A stretch of 64,000 bases of DNA from positions 124,001 to 188,000 of the forward strand of contig CAVRXV010000011.1 in the NCBI GenBank assembly GCA_963725255.1, in the 5' to 3' direction. Within the stretch, counting starts at the first letter, position 1; every line of letters starts with the position of its first letter. Shown here piece after piece: positions 39,934 to 49,662 of this stretch. The notes beneath the pieces are model-generated. The model saw only the letters and a list, made by a program, of their open reading frames with translations. It made no database searches and had not been told where the DNA came from. Made by a program: the position numbers and the translations under genes. This DNA comes from JAIEPX01 sp963725255. GTDB lineage: Bacteria > Pseudomonadota > Gammaproteobacteria > JAIEPX01.

Positions 39934-40482
39934 CTATCCCCATTTTTTGAAGGGGCTTGGTGTAGGCAAAGGACTCGGGTTTAGTCTCAAGGTATCCGCC
40001 GTATATCGACTCGTAATCTCGACGGTACTTGTCAATTGTTTGCGAATTTCAGGCATATCCACCTTAGTTAAGGCCTCTTCCAGCACATCAAGGGCACTAC
40101 TAAAGCCATGCTCTGCGCACTTCGCTAAAACCGCTGCTAGCGCCTTTCGCACACCCGACGAGGTACTGCTCGCCGTTAATACTTTCACTAACGCTTGACG
40201 CGCAGCGGGATCGTTATTGAGTAGTTTGGCGATCATTTCAAGCACATCAGCGGGCAAATTAGGTTTAAGTACTAATTGAAGCAAATCTTCAGGTATTAAA
40301 TCTTGGCCTGCGCTCTCTTGAGTTTCACCACCCCTTTCAGTTTCAGTATGAACAGCCTCTTTCAATGCGTGAACAATAATCCCTTGATCAACCTCCAGCT
40401 CACCTTGAGATCGACGACGTGAAACGATCATCAACAATGCTCGTAGAATTTCATTTTCAATGGGATTAGCGACTTGACTCAT
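39934..40482 (-). CDS. Hypothetical helical protein, 182 aa
   Basis: I do not recognise this protein. It is soluble and almost all helical, with leucine and alanine repeats (LLQLVLKPNLPADVLEMIAK, VRKALAAVLAKCAEHG) and a proline-rich tail (PSPLPTPSPFKKWG). It has no signal or membrane segment. It is followed upstream by a 68-aa ORF on the same strand 95 bp away. No function is proposed. Confidence 0.5.
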   Translation of the reverse strand: MSQVANPIENEILRALLMIVSRRRSQGELEVDQGIIVHALKEAVHTETERGGETQESAGQDLIPEDLLQLVLKPNLPADVLEMIAKLLNNDPAARQALVKVLTASSTSSGVRKALAAVLAKCAEHGFSSALDVLEEALTKVDMPEIRKQLTSTVEITSRYTADTLRLNPSPLPTPSPFKKWG

Positions 40483-40577
40483 TTTTTATATAGCTCTATA
40501 AGATTAAGGAATATTAATGATACCAGAAAAAATGCCTTTTTTATAGCGTATTTCGTGACAAATAAGTAATGATCTCA

Positions 40578-40784
40578 CTATTTAGGAGTGATTTCCTGAG
40601 ATGGAAACAAAGCCTTATCGCTTTCCCATTGTTCTAGTTGCTGTTGAATAGAGCCGATTTCGTTAAGACGATGACCTAACGCGGACTGACGTTGCTGAGC
40701 GAGTGCAACAACAGTTTCCATCGAGGTTGTGTTCGACACTGCGCGGCGAAAAACCACTACCTCTCCTTGTTTTTTATTACTCAT
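40578..40784 (-). CDS. Hypothetical small protein, 68 aa
   Basis: A short hydrophilic protein with a basic start (MSNKKQGEVVVFRRA) and a helical, glutamine-rich middle (ALAQQRQSALGHRLNEIGSI). AGGAGTG precedes the ATG, which supports translation. No family is recognised. It may share an operon with the 182-aa gene. Confidence 0.45.
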   Translation of the reverse strand: MSNKKQGEVVVFRRAVSNTTSMETVVALAQQRQSALGHRLNEIGSIQQQLEQWESDKALFPSQEITPK

Positions 40785-40972
40785 AACACACTCCTATGTA
40801 TTAGATCCGGGTTCAGGAGACATCCTAAAGATCGAGGCAAGAAAAATCAAGCAAAAAAACTTTTGCCAAAAAACATGATAAAAACGTAATTTTATATTGA
40901 CATCATTAATCAATACCTTTAAACTTTCCTACTAGAAAACCTAAATTAATTTTTTATAAAAGAGCACTGATT

Positions 40973-42448
40973 ATGCAAGAATCTGACAAAAATGAGAATC
41001 TGGACACCCTCAATGATAAACTAGAAAAATGTCTAGAACAAATGCAAAGAATTGTTGACGAGGCTCAGCAAGCTCAAGCATTAAAAGCGGAAGTTGTTGC
41101 CCAACCCGATCATGGAATTTTTTCACACGATGTATTTTTACAACAAGTAATACAAACCCGTAATAGTTCTGATGCTGAAACCAATCCTGTACGGAAGTAT
41201 TTTCAGGGTAAAAAACATCCCCCTACAACTATTGGTCTAAGAGCTAGACTTAGAGGTGAAAAAACACCTTCACCGAAAAAACGAATTAACGAAACTGAAT
41301 CATCGGATTCCCCAAACCGATTTGTTTATTGGCAATCTCCTGCTAAACCCTCATTAGAAGAACGACACAAAAAAAACCGAAAATCACCCCAAAATCTCCA
41401 AGAAAAATTTGATGCTGAACCATTAGAAGAAGCACCTCAAGCCGAGAAAAATAACTCAAAAAAACGCCCATCTGTATTGTTTAGCCTTGAATCCCAAATG
41501 GCTTCACCAAGCTCACCTTCAAGTGTATATTCACGTGGACACTCACCATCTCCTAACAAAAAGCAATCTCGAAAACCAGATTCACTATTAGGTGAATCTT
41601 CAGCTTTCAATTGGTCTCAATCTTTAGGTCTGGATTCAATACCCGCGCCCAAAATTAACTCACCTCAAAAAGAAAGCTCACCTAAAACGCAAATATTACA
41701 AAGTCAACCAAAATATGAACTGGATCCATTAGAGAAAGCTAGTTTTCTGCATAAACAACTTACGGAGTTGAATAATCAGTATAAAAAAATTATTGAGGAA
41801 GAATATAGAAAAATCACAACTTTACTAAAACATAGTCGGGCCTTATTACCTCAAAATTTAAATCTAGACGCACAAGGATCATCGCTATCTTATTGGCTGT
41901 CAGATGACTTATTTAATTTACTCTCACTTTCTTGTTTACGTGAGATAAAAGCTTTGACTACAAAAACTTATATCTCATTAGAAGAATTACAACATAAACT
42001 TAAAACTTTCGATATTCTACAGTGTGAAGATGAACAATTTGTTTCAATTTATAAACAACTTACTATAAGTATTGATAATGCGATAACTGAAGATATAAAA
42101 TTTCTAAAGAGCGCCTCTAGCTCATTAGAAGCTTATGAAAATCAATCGATGTTTTTCACTCAATATTTTGAAAAGACTAAAGACGAGTCACGCTTATTAA
42201 GCCAACTCTACGAATTAGTTAAAGATTCTACGGCAGTTTATCCAGGATATTTAGAAGAGAATCCAACACTCGTGCGTAGACTGGTTGAAGGAGGGTGCAG
42301 ATTTATCATCGGTATTCCTAAAGACTGTACTCGGTTACACTATCTTTCATCTATTTTCCCAAGCTTAAAACACACGCTTGTCAGTGTGACACACCAATAT
42401 GAAGTTGAGAAAGCTGCTATTCAACAAACAGTTCTGCGAGCCTTTTAA
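40973..42448 (+). CDS. Hypothetical 491-aa protein with disordered N-terminal half, possible effector
   Basis: No family is recognised. Residues 1-45 form a coiled coil (KLEKCLEQMQRIVDEAQQAQ). Residues 60-250 are low-complexity, rich in Ser, Pro and Lys with repeated SP motifs (SPSSPSSVYSRGHSPSP). Residues 260-491 are helical, with regular hydrophobic spacing. There is no signal or membrane helix. The region upstream (40785-40972) is AT-rich. The N-terminal coiled coil has a damaged relative at 57801. Ser/Pro disorder plus helices is common in secreted effectors, but that is inference. Confidence 0.65.
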   Translation: MQESDKNENLDTLNDKLEKCLEQMQRIVDEAQQAQALKAEVVAQPDHGIFSHDVFLQQVIQTRNSSDAETNPVRKYFQGKKHPPTTIGLRARLRGEKTPSPKKRINETESSDSPNRFVYWQSPAKPSLEERHKKNRKSPQNLQEKFDAEPLEEAPQAEKNNSKKRPSVLFSLESQMASPSSPSSVYSRGHSPSPNKKQSRKPDSLLGESSAFNWSQSLGLDSIPAPKINSPQKESSPKTQILQSQPKYELDPLEKASFLHKQLTELNNQYKKIIEEEYRKITTLLKHSRALLPQNLNLDAQGSSLSYWLSDDLFNLLSLSCLREIKALTTKTYISLEELQHKLKTFDILQCEDEQFVSIYKQLTISIDNAITEDIKFLKSASSSLEAYENQSMFFTQYFEKTKDESRLLSQLYELVKDSTAVYPGYLEENPTLVRRLVEGGCRFIIGIPKDCTRLHYLSSIFPSLKHTLVSVTHQYEVEKAAIQQTVLRAF

Positions 42449-42582
42449 CAAAGGCTCACAGTTATCACTTCTCCATTAGTTCACAATTAGCATTGCACAC
42501 CCCGATTATTCATGTAAAATTCAACGCCTCATGTTATTTAATTAGAGGTGGGCCTTTGATACTTGAGTAACTGGAGAAACGA

Positions 42583-43950
42583 GTGACTACTGAAGTTGAA
42601 CTACATAAAGATGCCTTGGGCCTAGGTGAGTCCATGGTAATGGGTATTGCTGGAACAGCACCTGCTTTTAGTGCTACAGCAACAACAGCAACCTTAATTG
42701 CTGCAGTAGGCGTATTAGCCGCAGGAAGTTTATTTTATTGCGGACTCATCATGCTCGGTATTACGTTCGCTTTTATGCATTTAAATAAGATGATTACTAA
42801 TGCTGGCGCTTCCTACGCGTGGGTTGGTAAAGTATTTCATCCCACTTTAGGTTTTTTAGCTGGGTGGGCACTTCTTGTCGCCTCCACTGTCTTTATGGTG
42901 TCAGGTACAATTCCAGCTGCGACAGCAACACTGATCCTTATTGCTCCCAAATTTGCCACGGCTCCCGGAGCCGTAACGTTTGTCGCCGCAGGGTGGCTTT
43001 TGGTCGTCAGCGCTATTGTCGTTAAAGGCATTAAACCAACAAGTTATACACAAGTGATAATGACAACCATCGAGGTCGGCGTTTTAGTTGCCGTAATTAT
43101 CGCCTCCATTGTCCATTACAGTCACGAAGGCGCACACTTATTTACGTGGCGTTGGTTTTCATTGAGTGAATTTACTCCAACTGTTTTTGCCAGTGGTGCT
43201 CTGATTGCACTATTCTTCTTCTGGGGCTGGGATGTGACACTCAATCTCAACGAAGAAACGAGAAATGGAGAATATGTTTCTGGACGCGGCGCCTTAGCAG
43301 CCATGATTACATCATTATTATTGTTTATAGGATTCGTTGTTGCAGTTTTACTAGTGCTAAGCGACACAGAAATTCAACAATCTAGTACCAATGTCTTATT
43401 TGCCGTAGCTGAGAAATTATTTCCACATCCTTGGAGTTATTTGGCCGTTTTCGCAGTCATGCTAAGCTCAATAGGCACTCTCGAAACATCTATACTTCAA
43501 TTTACACGCACAATGTATGCAAAAGCTCGAGACGGTGCTTTGCAACCTCGATACGCAATTTTACACAATAGTTGGCGAACTCCTTGGGTTGCAACGAGCG
43601 TGATTGTTGTATTGGGCTTAGCATTACTTTTTCTTTCATCCTATTTTCCATCGATTAATTTAATTATCAAAGATTCCGTCAATGCGATTGGATTTCAAGT
43701 GGCGTTCTATTATGGTTTAGCAGGTTTTGCATGTGCATGGCATTATCGCTCTGATGCAATGAAAGGCATATGGCCCTTTATTACCTTATTATTATGGCCA
43801 GCAGCCAGCGCCAGTTTCCTCGTATTTATTGCGTGCTATAGTATTCCAACTTTCGATTTTATCACGGTGCTCATTGGTATCGGTGGAATTGCTATCGGAA
43901 TCATTCCAATGGTTCTCAATCGTTTACGGAATAAAGGGGTCAAATCTTGA
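42583..43950 (+). CDS. APC family amino-acid permease
   Basis: This 455-aa protein has about 12 membrane helices. The APC signatures are visible: GLGESMVMGIAGTAPAFS in the first helix (glycine-rich substrate-binding turn), NAGASYAWVGKVFHPTLGFLAGW, and FFFWGWDVTLNLNEETRN in helix 6. It starts with GTG at 42583 after GGAG. Such permeases import amino acids or polyamines; specificity is not visible. It is monocistronic and ends at a short hairpin. Confidence 0.92.
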   Translation: MTTEVELHKDALGLGESMVMGIAGTAPAFSATATTATLIAAVGVLAAGSLFYCGLIMLGITFAFMHLNKMITNAGASYAWVGKVFHPTLGFLAGWALLVASTVFMVSGTIPAATATLILIAPKFATAPGAVTFVAAGWLLVVSAIVVKGIKPTSYTQVIMTTIEVGVLVAVIIASIVHYSHEGAHLFTWRWFSLSEFTPTVFASGALIALFFFWGWDVTLNLNEETRNGEYVSGRGALAAMITSLLLFIGFVVAVLLVLSDTEIQQSSTNVLFAVAEKLFPHPWSYLAVFAVMLSSIGTLETSILQFTRTMYAKARDGALQPRYAILHNSWRTPWVATSVIVVLGLALLFLSSYFPSINLIIKDSVNAIGFQVAFYYGLAGFACAWHYRSDAMKGIWPFITLLLWPAASASFLVFIACYSIPTFDFITVLIGIGGIAIGIIPMVLNRLRNKGVKS

Positions 43951-43958
43951 CAGAATAA

Positions 43959-43982
43959 ATAGGTGTCAGATCTTACACCTAT
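43959..43982. terminator. Hairpin after the permease gene
   Basis: ATAGGTGT pairs with ACACCTAT eight bases apart, 8 bp past the permease stop. The GGTGTCAGATC motif is shared with the long palindrome at 51755, and AAGGGGTCAA just before it is shared with the one at 45731. Confidence 0.55.
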
Positions 43983-44015
43983 CTGCCTATCCTGATTATA
44001 GCTCGAGGTTATAGG

Positions 44016-45734
44016 ATGACCGTACACAACAAGGAAATCGCTGATTTATTCAATCAATTAGCTGATTTACTCGAGATTGAAGGTGCGAATCCATTTCGAG
44101 TTCGTGCCTACCGCAACGCAGCACGCTATATTGCCGATTCTCCTCACAGTCTCGCTGAAAGAGTAAAAGCCAAAGAAGATCTTACAGAACTTCCAGGCAT
44201 CGGAAAGGATCTAGCCAAAAAAATCGAAACCATCGTGACCACAGGTCACTTACCCGCATTAGAAAAAGAAGAAAAACAGGTTCCTCACGCTTTGATCGAG
44301 ATGATGCGCTTGCCTGGTTTAGGTCCAAAACGCGTAAAAAAATTATTCGATATTTTACATATCAACAATCTTGAAGATTTAAAAAAAGCCGCAGAACAAC
44401 ACAAAATTTCTCAACTACCAAGATTCGGGATAAAAATAGAAGAAAAAATATTGACCGAATTAAAACGAATCAAAGAAACATCAAAACGATATTTACTCGC
44501 TGATGTTGAAGATATTGCCAATGAACTCACTACTTACCTAAAAGAAATTCCCGGAATCAGTGACGTAACTGTTGCGGGTAGTTACAGGCGACGTTGTGAA
44601 ACAGTGGGCGATTTAGATATTTTAGTGACAAATAAAAAAGGATCTGAAGTCATTAATGCTTTTGTAAATTTCCCCAAAGTTAAAAACATTATTTCTCAAG
44701 GCACTACGCGATCCACAGTGCGTTTATCCTCAGGACTGCAAGTCGATTTACGTGTAGTGCCAAAAATTCATTATGGTGCAGCCATGCATTATTTTACTGG
44801 CTCCAAATCTCACAATATTGAATTACGCAATAGAGCGGTAAAAAAAGGCTGGAAATTTAATGAATACGGCGTTTATGAAGGTGAGAAATGCTTGGCTAGT
44901 AAAACTGAACAAGACATATACCAACTCTTTAAACTCCCCTTTATTCCACCTGAATTACGAGAAAATCGAGGTGAGTTTGAAGCTGCAGAGAAAAATCAAC
45001 TGCCCCATCTGATCGAACTCTCTGACATTCGTGGGGATTTTCACGTCCACACCACTGAAACTGACGGGGCAGATACCTTAGAAGAAATGGTTCAAGCCGC
45101 TATTAAATTAGGATATGAATTCATAGCGATAACAGATCACACTCAAAACCTGAAAATGGTAAAAGGACAAGATGAAAAACGTGTATTACAACAAATCAAA
45201 AAAATTCAAAAACTAAACGATAAAGTTGCACCGTTTAAAATATTGGCAGGCGCTGAAGTTGATATTTTAAAAGATGGTCGCTTGGATTTATCTGATGATA
45301 TTTTAGCACAACTAGATGTTACAGTTTGTTCAATCCACTCTCACTTTAATCTTTCAGAAAAAGAACAAACAAATCGAGTGCTCAAAGCGATGGAAAATCC
45401 TTACTTTCGTATTTTCGGACATCCTACGGGTCGATTACTAAATCAGCGAGAACCCTATTCCATTGATCTTGAAACCATCATTAAAGCAGCAAAAAAACAC
45501 GGACATTATTTAGAAATTAATGCCCAACCCTCAAGAATGGATTTGGATGATCAACATTGCCGAATGGCAAAAGAGTATGGTGTAAAAGTTGTGATATCTA
45601 CAGACTCTCATAGTAAAAACCAACTCGGTAACATGCAATTTGGTGTTAGCCAAGCCCGTAGAGGCTGGCTAGAAAAAGACGATGTGCTGAATACTCTGCC
45701 TCTAAAAAAGCTTCTGAAATTGTTGAAGTGTTGA
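44016..45734 (+). CDS. polX: DNA polymerase/3'-5' exonuclease PolX
   Basis: PolX fills gaps in base-excision repair. The 572-aa protein has the family layout: an N-terminal helical domain (residues 1-90) with a helix-hairpin-helix (LPGIGKDLAKK), a second HhH (LPGLGPKRVKKL), the nucleotidyltransferase core with GSYRRRCETVGDLDILV and the third Asp in LQVDLRVV, then a PHP phosphoesterase domain from about 335 (GDFHVHTTETDGA, AITDHTQ, GAEVDIL, CSIHSHF, IFGHPTGRL, ISTDSH). All metal-binding residues look intact. The stop lies within a 71-bp palindrome. It marks the core side of the island boundary. Confidence 0.96.
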   Translation: MTVHNKEIADLFNQLADLLEIEGANPFRVRAYRNAARYIADSPHSLAERVKAKEDLTELPGIGKDLAKKIETIVTTGHLPALEKEEKQVPHALIEMMRLPGLGPKRVKKLFDILHINNLEDLKKAAEQHKISQLPRFGIKIEEKILTELKRIKETSKRYLLADVEDIANELTTYLKEIPGISDVTVAGSYRRRCETVGDLDILVTNKKGSEVINAFVNFPKVKNIISQGTTRSTVRLSSGLQVDLRVVPKIHYGAAMHYFTGSKSHNIELRNRAVKKGWKFNEYGVYEGEKCLASKTEQDIYQLFKLPFIPPELRENRGEFEAAEKNQLPHLIELSDIRGDFHVHTTETDGADTLEEMVQAAIKLGYEFIAITDHTQNLKMVKGQDEKRVLQQIKKIQKLNDKVAPFKILAGAEVDILKDGRLDLSDDILAQLDVTVCSIHSHFNLSEKEQTNRVLKAMENPYFRIFGHPTGRLLNQREPYSIDLETIIKAAKKHGHYLEINAQPSRMDLDDQHCRMAKEYGVKVVISTDSHSKNQLGNMQFGVSQARRGWLEKDDVLNTLPLKKLLKLLKC

Positions 45735-45801
45735 AGGGGTCAAGTCTAAATTAATTGATTAATTAGTAATTAATCAATTAATTTAGACTTGACCCCTTCA
45801 A
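45731..45801. repeat. 71-bp perfect palindrome (35-bp arms, 1-nt centre)
   Basis: The arm starts TTGAAGGGGTCAAGTCTAAA and its exact reverse complement follows after a single G. It overlaps the polX stop and could act as a bidirectional terminator. The AAGGGGTC ends recur at 19970. Confidence 0.85.
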
Positions 45802-45812
45802 TCACCTTCAAT

Positions 45813-45872
45813 TCAAAACATACCTAATTCTAACTTTGCAACATCCGACATCTTCTTGCTGCACGGGGATCA
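45813..45872 (-). pseudogene. Fragment of a sufT 3' end (island boundary repeat)
   Basis: On the minus strand this encodes SKKMSDVAKLELGMF and a stop, matching the last residues of SufT at 59464 (SREKMSDVAKLELGML). About 60 bp align at roughly 80% identity and in the same orientation. Nothing upstream in this frame continues SufT. It looks like the old end of a sufT allele left when the island inserted. Confidence 0.75.
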
Positions 45873-45974
45873 ACTTACAAAGCAAAATGTTCTAATTTAG
45901 AACTAAAATGGTCAAATATTGACAAAATCAGTTTAATAATGTATCCTTTTGCTATAGACCTAGAGGATGAGACT

Positions 45975-47210
45975 ATGAATCTGAAAGAACTAGCACAACG
46001 CCTACGAAACGCACGAAAACAAGCTGGCATAAGCCAACAAGCTGCAGCCCATGCCATCAATGTTGCTCGAACTGCTATCACGCAAATGGAAGCAGGCAAA
46101 CGTTCCGTGTCCACATTTGAACTCACCAAGCTCGCAAAGCTCTATAGACAACCTATCCCTTACTTTCTTGATGAGCATATCGACAGTAACGATACTCTTG
46201 AGGCCTTGCTATACCGCGCAGAACCTAGCCTCAATGATGTACCTGATATTAAACGTCACATTGATCATTATATTGATCTCTGCCGTGAAGGCTCGAACCT
46301 TGAGAAACTCTTGAAATATGAATCTCGAATGGGCCCGCCGATGTATTCACTTTCTCTCTCTAATCACAAAGGTGAAGCAGTACTGCAAGGAGAGTCCGTC
46401 GCTGAACAAGAACGTAAACGCATCAACTTAGGGAATGAACCTATTGGCGACGTTGCTGAGTTAATTGCCAAACAATCTATATGGGTTTCTAGCGCTAACT
46501 TACCCAACACCATCTCAGGCTTATTTTTAAATCATAATAAAACGGGCTTAATTATTTTAGTCAATGCAGCACACGTAAAATCACGCAAGCGTTTTTCGTA
46601 TGCACACGAATATGCGCACGCACTACTAGATCGGACTGATCAGGTCAGAATTTCGAGCACAGCCAACAACGCTGAACTGATTGAAATCAGAGCAAATGCA
46701 TTTGCTGCAGCATTCTTAATGCCCAAAGAAGCAATCTTCAATATTTTATATAGCCTAAACAAAGGAAAACCTAGCAGATCCGATCACATTATCCACGATG
46801 TTGCCAGTGAAAACACTTTTACTGTAAAAGAGCGTGCGATTCCCTACTCGCAAACAATAACCTACCAAGATGCCGCGATCATTGCGCATCACTTCGGCAC
46901 AAGCTATCAAGCCGCCATTTATCGTTTACGAAATTTGAATTGCATATCACTACAAGAATGTGATCTGCTATTGAAAAAAGAAAACGATGGAAAAAATTAC
47001 CTCTGCGCCCTTAATATGTTTTCAGATTTAGAAACAAACGAAGATGAAAAACTTTGGGATCGTGAGCTTCGTATTGAGTTGGTGCATTTAGCGATTGAAG
47101 CCTATAGACGAGAAGAAATTTCCCGCGGAAGAATATTAGAGCTAGGAGATCAAATTGGCATAGGAGGTAAAACTTTATATCAATTAGCGCAAGCTACTTT
47201 AGATGTATAG
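45975..47210 (+). CDS. XRE-family regulator fused to ImmA/IrrE metalloprotease (module 1)
   Basis: I choose the ATG at 45975 (GAGG nearby) over 45939; 411 aa. Residues 1-60 form an XRE helix-turn-helix (LAQRLRNARKQAGISQQAAA, ARTAITQMEAGKRSVST). An ImmA/IrrE zinc-peptidase follows with FSYAHEYAHALLD (HExxH at about 211) and the second-ligand region ELIEIRANAFAAAFLMP. Such proteins can cleave their own repressor or partner. The PIN gene follows 5 bp later. Together they look like a toxin-antitoxin or stress-response pair in which this protein is the DNA-binding partner. It is unrelated in detail to module 2 downstream. Confidence 0.88.
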   Translation: MNLKELAQRLRNARKQAGISQQAAAHAINVARTAITQMEAGKRSVSTFELTKLAKLYRQPIPYFLDEHIDSNDTLEALLYRAEPSLNDVPDIKRHIDHYIDLCREGSNLEKLLKYESRMGPPMYSLSLSNHKGEAVLQGESVAEQERKRINLGNEPIGDVAELIAKQSIWVSSANLPNTISGLFLNHNKTGLIILVNAAHVKSRKRFSYAHEYAHALLDRTDQVRISSTANNAELIEIRANAFAAAFLMPKEAIFNILYSLNKGKPSRSDHIIHDVASENTFTVKERAIPYSQTITYQDAAIIAHHFGTSYQAAIYRLRNLNCISLQECDLLLKKENDGKNYLCALNMFSDLETNEDEKLWDRELRIELVHLAIEAYRREEISRGRILELGDQIGIGGKTLYQLAQATLDV

Positions 47211-47215
47211 AAAAA

Positions 47216-47734
47216 ATGTCACTTAAAGATAATAAAACAATTTTAATGACTGATACTTCAGTATTAATAAATTTTATCAATATAAATAGACTTGATTTAC
47301 TAGGATTATTTCAGGGAACATTTTTCATTACAAACCATGTTATCTCAGAAATAACTAATGAATTCTCAGAACAACAAAAGGTACTTAATAACGCAATCGA
47401 TACTAAAATACTCGATGTCATTACCGTAGATAGACCCAATGAACTTACACTATATAACGAACTGATTAAAACTGGCCGTTTAGGATCAGGAGAATGCTCA
47501 GCCATTGCCTGTGCCATAGAGAGAAATTACTCACTTGCAATGGAGGATAAGCGCGCCTGTAAACAGGCAAAAATAATGGCTCCAAATATACAAATACTCA
47601 AAACGCAAGACATTATTACTTCTCTCATTACCCAAGGGATAATCAACCTGGAAGAAGCTGATAACATCAAAGAAACGTGGGAACATAAATTTAAATTTAA
47701 GTTAAGCTTCTCTTCTTTTAAAGAATTCACTTAA
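47216..47734 (+). CDS. PIN-domain nuclease (module 1)
   Basis: This 172-aa protein has a PIN fold: Asp13 in ILMTDTSVLINF, Glu45 in HVISEIT, Glu93 in GRLGSGECSAIACA, and Asp111 in LAMEDKRACKQA form the usual acidic metal site. PIN proteins are RNases and commonly VapC-type toxins. The gene lies 5 bp after the XRE-ImmA gene with no strong ribosome site of its own, suggesting coupling. A second, different XRE-ImmA/PIN pair lies 0.9 kb downstream. A truncated IS91-type copy begins 14 bp after the stop. Confidence 0.82.
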   Translation: MSLKDNKTILMTDTSVLINFININRLDLLGLFQGTFFITNHVISEITNEFSEQQKVLNNAIDTKILDVITVDRPNELTLYNELIKTGRLGSGECSAIACAIERNYSLAMEDKRACKQAKIMAPNIQILKTQDIITSLITQGIINLEEADNIKETWEHKFKFKLSFSSFKEFT

Positions 47735-47747
47735 AAAAGACAACTTG

Positions 47748-48328
47748 AATTATAAGAAATACAAACGCACTTTTTTCAAAATTAGGTTCTTTTTTTTTCA
47801 ATTATCTTCAACGCCCTAATTACCTCACAACTGAAATCTGCTTAAAAACAGAACTTCCCACTCTGTTTTCTAATTTAAAAACTATGAAATATCGCCTCAT
47901 TTTATCAACTCGCTTTCCCAAAGACGAAAACCACTCTTGGCCTCTTTTTCACCAACCTACTGATTGATCGTAGTCATATTCAAGTTCAGGATCACAGCCG
48001 ATTTCCTGCTCGATTTGATATTCTTCCGGTGGTGCCCTTGCACGCTGCATCTTTGGTGCTTCAATTTCTTCTCCTAAGTGCGTTAATATCTTAGTGATGC
48101 TGATGGCGTCTCTAATAAAGGCAATTAACTTCATTTGTGCACCACAACCCTCACACTTTAATGGATCCACTTCGTACACCTTCGCTATTAATCTCGCCCA
48201 GGTTTTTGAGCCTATTTTCGGTTGGGACTGAAGGTTCAACTTGCTGGCGGCTGCCTCGATTATTAGATCGTTTAGTAACGCATTACTCTCTGCGGTGTCT
48301 GGCCTATAATGCTGATTAGCGAACTGGG
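47748..48328 (-). mobile_element. Truncated IS91-type element (3' end of transposase gene)
   Basis: 581 bp look the same, base for base, as 56022-56602. They carry the last 120 or so codons of the transposase (LKCEGCGAQMKLIAFIRDA) and the element's downstream end. The transposase 5' part is missing. Outside the outer end the flank reads CAAG on the element's strand, one of the tetranucleotides next to which IS91 elements insert. Confidence 0.85.
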
Positions 48329-48433
48329 GCACGGCATTTGCCAGCAATCGTTCGTGCTTCAGTGCATTATTATAATACTGAAGAAGAGATCAATATGCTT
48401 TGTGAAGCAATGAAGTCAATGCCAAACACATGA
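48329..48433 (+). pseudogene. Remnant of a class V aminotransferase C-terminus
   Basis: Directly after the truncated IS copy, a 34-codon open stretch reads VRASVHYYNTEEEINMLCEAM and stops. That is the typical C-terminal end of cysteine-desulfurase-like, PLP-dependent enzymes (compare VRASFAFYNTFSEIDRLIE in SufS of this window). The rest of the gene is absent. Confidence 0.6.
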
Positions 48434-48527
48434 CTTTCATCATTAGTCACATGCCCTACCCTAATTGCCTCTGCGGCAATCAGAGACTGAAGTCATGCCC
48501 ACGGAGCTTGATTTTATCAGGGCCATG

Positions 48528-48564
48528 GTTTACAATTGATATATAAAATACAGATTTTGTAAAC
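48528..48564. promoter_or_regulatory. Operator-like inverted repeat before XRE-ImmA module 2
   Basis: GTTTACAA and TTGTAAAC are 21 bases apart and enclose an AT-rich TATATAAAAT stretch, 34 bp before the ATG at 48598. The layout suits autorepression by the XRE domain. Confidence 0.5.
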
Positions 48565-48597
48565 TTCGTTGGTTTTGTCGCATGGGAGGTTAAGGAC

Positions 48598-49662
48598 ATG
48601 TTTAGCATTCGACTACATCGGGCTCGTAAAGCAGCCGGCCTAAGTTTCCGAGCTTTAGCTCAGCTTGTTGGCTTGTCACAAACGGCCATTAAAAAGTACG
48701 AAGATGGCCGTATGATGCCATCATCAGATGTCCTTATTCGCCTATCTCGTGCACTTAATGTACGAACGGAATACTTTTTCCGACCGGAAAAACATGCGCT
48801 TGAGGGAATTGAATATCGTAAACATAGCACCTTACCTAAAAAGCGACTTGATGCTATTGAAAATGAAGTGCTTGATCATATTGAAAGACGAATTGAATTA
48901 GAAGAATTATTTCCGCAGCCACCAGTCAAAGTATTTTCTTCTGTTGATGGCCTACCAAAATTAATTTCTGATATGAATAAAATCGAGTTAGTTGCTGAGC
49001 GTGTTCGCGAAGTTTGGAAACTCGGTCTTGACCCCATACCAGATTTAATTGATATGCTTGAGACCAATGGTATACGAGTCTTCATGATAGATGCGGATGC
49101 TGATAATAAATTTGATGGTCTAGCAGCCAGCGTTAATGGCATGCCGATTATTGTCGTTGGACGGCATTGGCCTGGTGATCGACAACGCTTTACACTGGCA
49201 CATGAACTTGGGCACCTAATACTTAAAGATCGGCTCTCAAAAGATTTAGACGAAGAAAATGCCTGCCATCGTTTTGCAGGAGCTTTCTTACTTCCACAAA
49301 CTTCTCTGGTACAAGAACTTGGAAATCATCGAAATGCAATAGAACTAAAAGAGCTAGGATTATTGAAAGAAGAATTTGGATTGTCTATGGCAGCAATTTT
49401 ATATCGCGCATTAGATAACAAAATAATTTCACCAAACTATCACAACAAACAATTCAAATTATTTCGAAAATTAGGGTGGAATATAACTGAACCCGGGCAA
49501 GTGTATCCAACAGAAAAAGGACATATTTTCGAGCAATTATTATTTCATGCACTAGCAGAGGATTATATTGGCGAATCAAAGGCAGCAGAATTGATGAATC
49601 TATCTTTGCAAAAATTTCGGCGCATTCGCTCTCTGGAGAGCAGCAATGCTGCTACTGATTAA
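48598..49662 (+). CDS. XRE-family regulator fused to ImmA/IrrE metalloprotease (module 2)
   Basis: This 354-aa protein begins with an XRE helix-turn-helix (IRLHRARKAAGLSFRALAQ, SQTAIKKYEDGRMMPSS) and continues, after a linker, into an ImmA/IrrE domain. The zinc motif FTLAHELGHLIL (His at about 202 and 206) and the ENACHRFAGAFLLP ligand region are intact. A short C-terminal helix-turn-helix-like piece (KAAELMNLSLQKFRR) ends it. GGGAGG precedes the ATG. Its stop lies 17 bp inside the downstream PIN gene, so the two are translationally coupled. The sequence differs strongly from module 1, so this is a second family and not a duplicate. Confidence 0.9.
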   Translation: MFSIRLHRARKAAGLSFRALAQLVGLSQTAIKKYEDGRMMPSSDVLIRLSRALNVRTEYFFRPEKHALEGIEYRKHSTLPKKRLDAIENEVLDHIERRIELEELFPQPPVKVFSSVDGLPKLISDMNKIELVAERVREVWKLGLDPIPDLIDMLETNGIRVFMIDADADNKFDGLAASVNGMPIIVVGRHWPGDRQRFTLAHELGHLILKDRLSKDLDEENACHRFAGAFLLPQTSLVQELGNHRNAIELKELGLLKEEFGLSMAAILYRALDNKIISPNYHNKQFKLFRKLGWNITEPGQVYPTEKGHIFEQLLFHALAEDYIGESKAAELMNLSLQKFRRIRSLESSNAATD

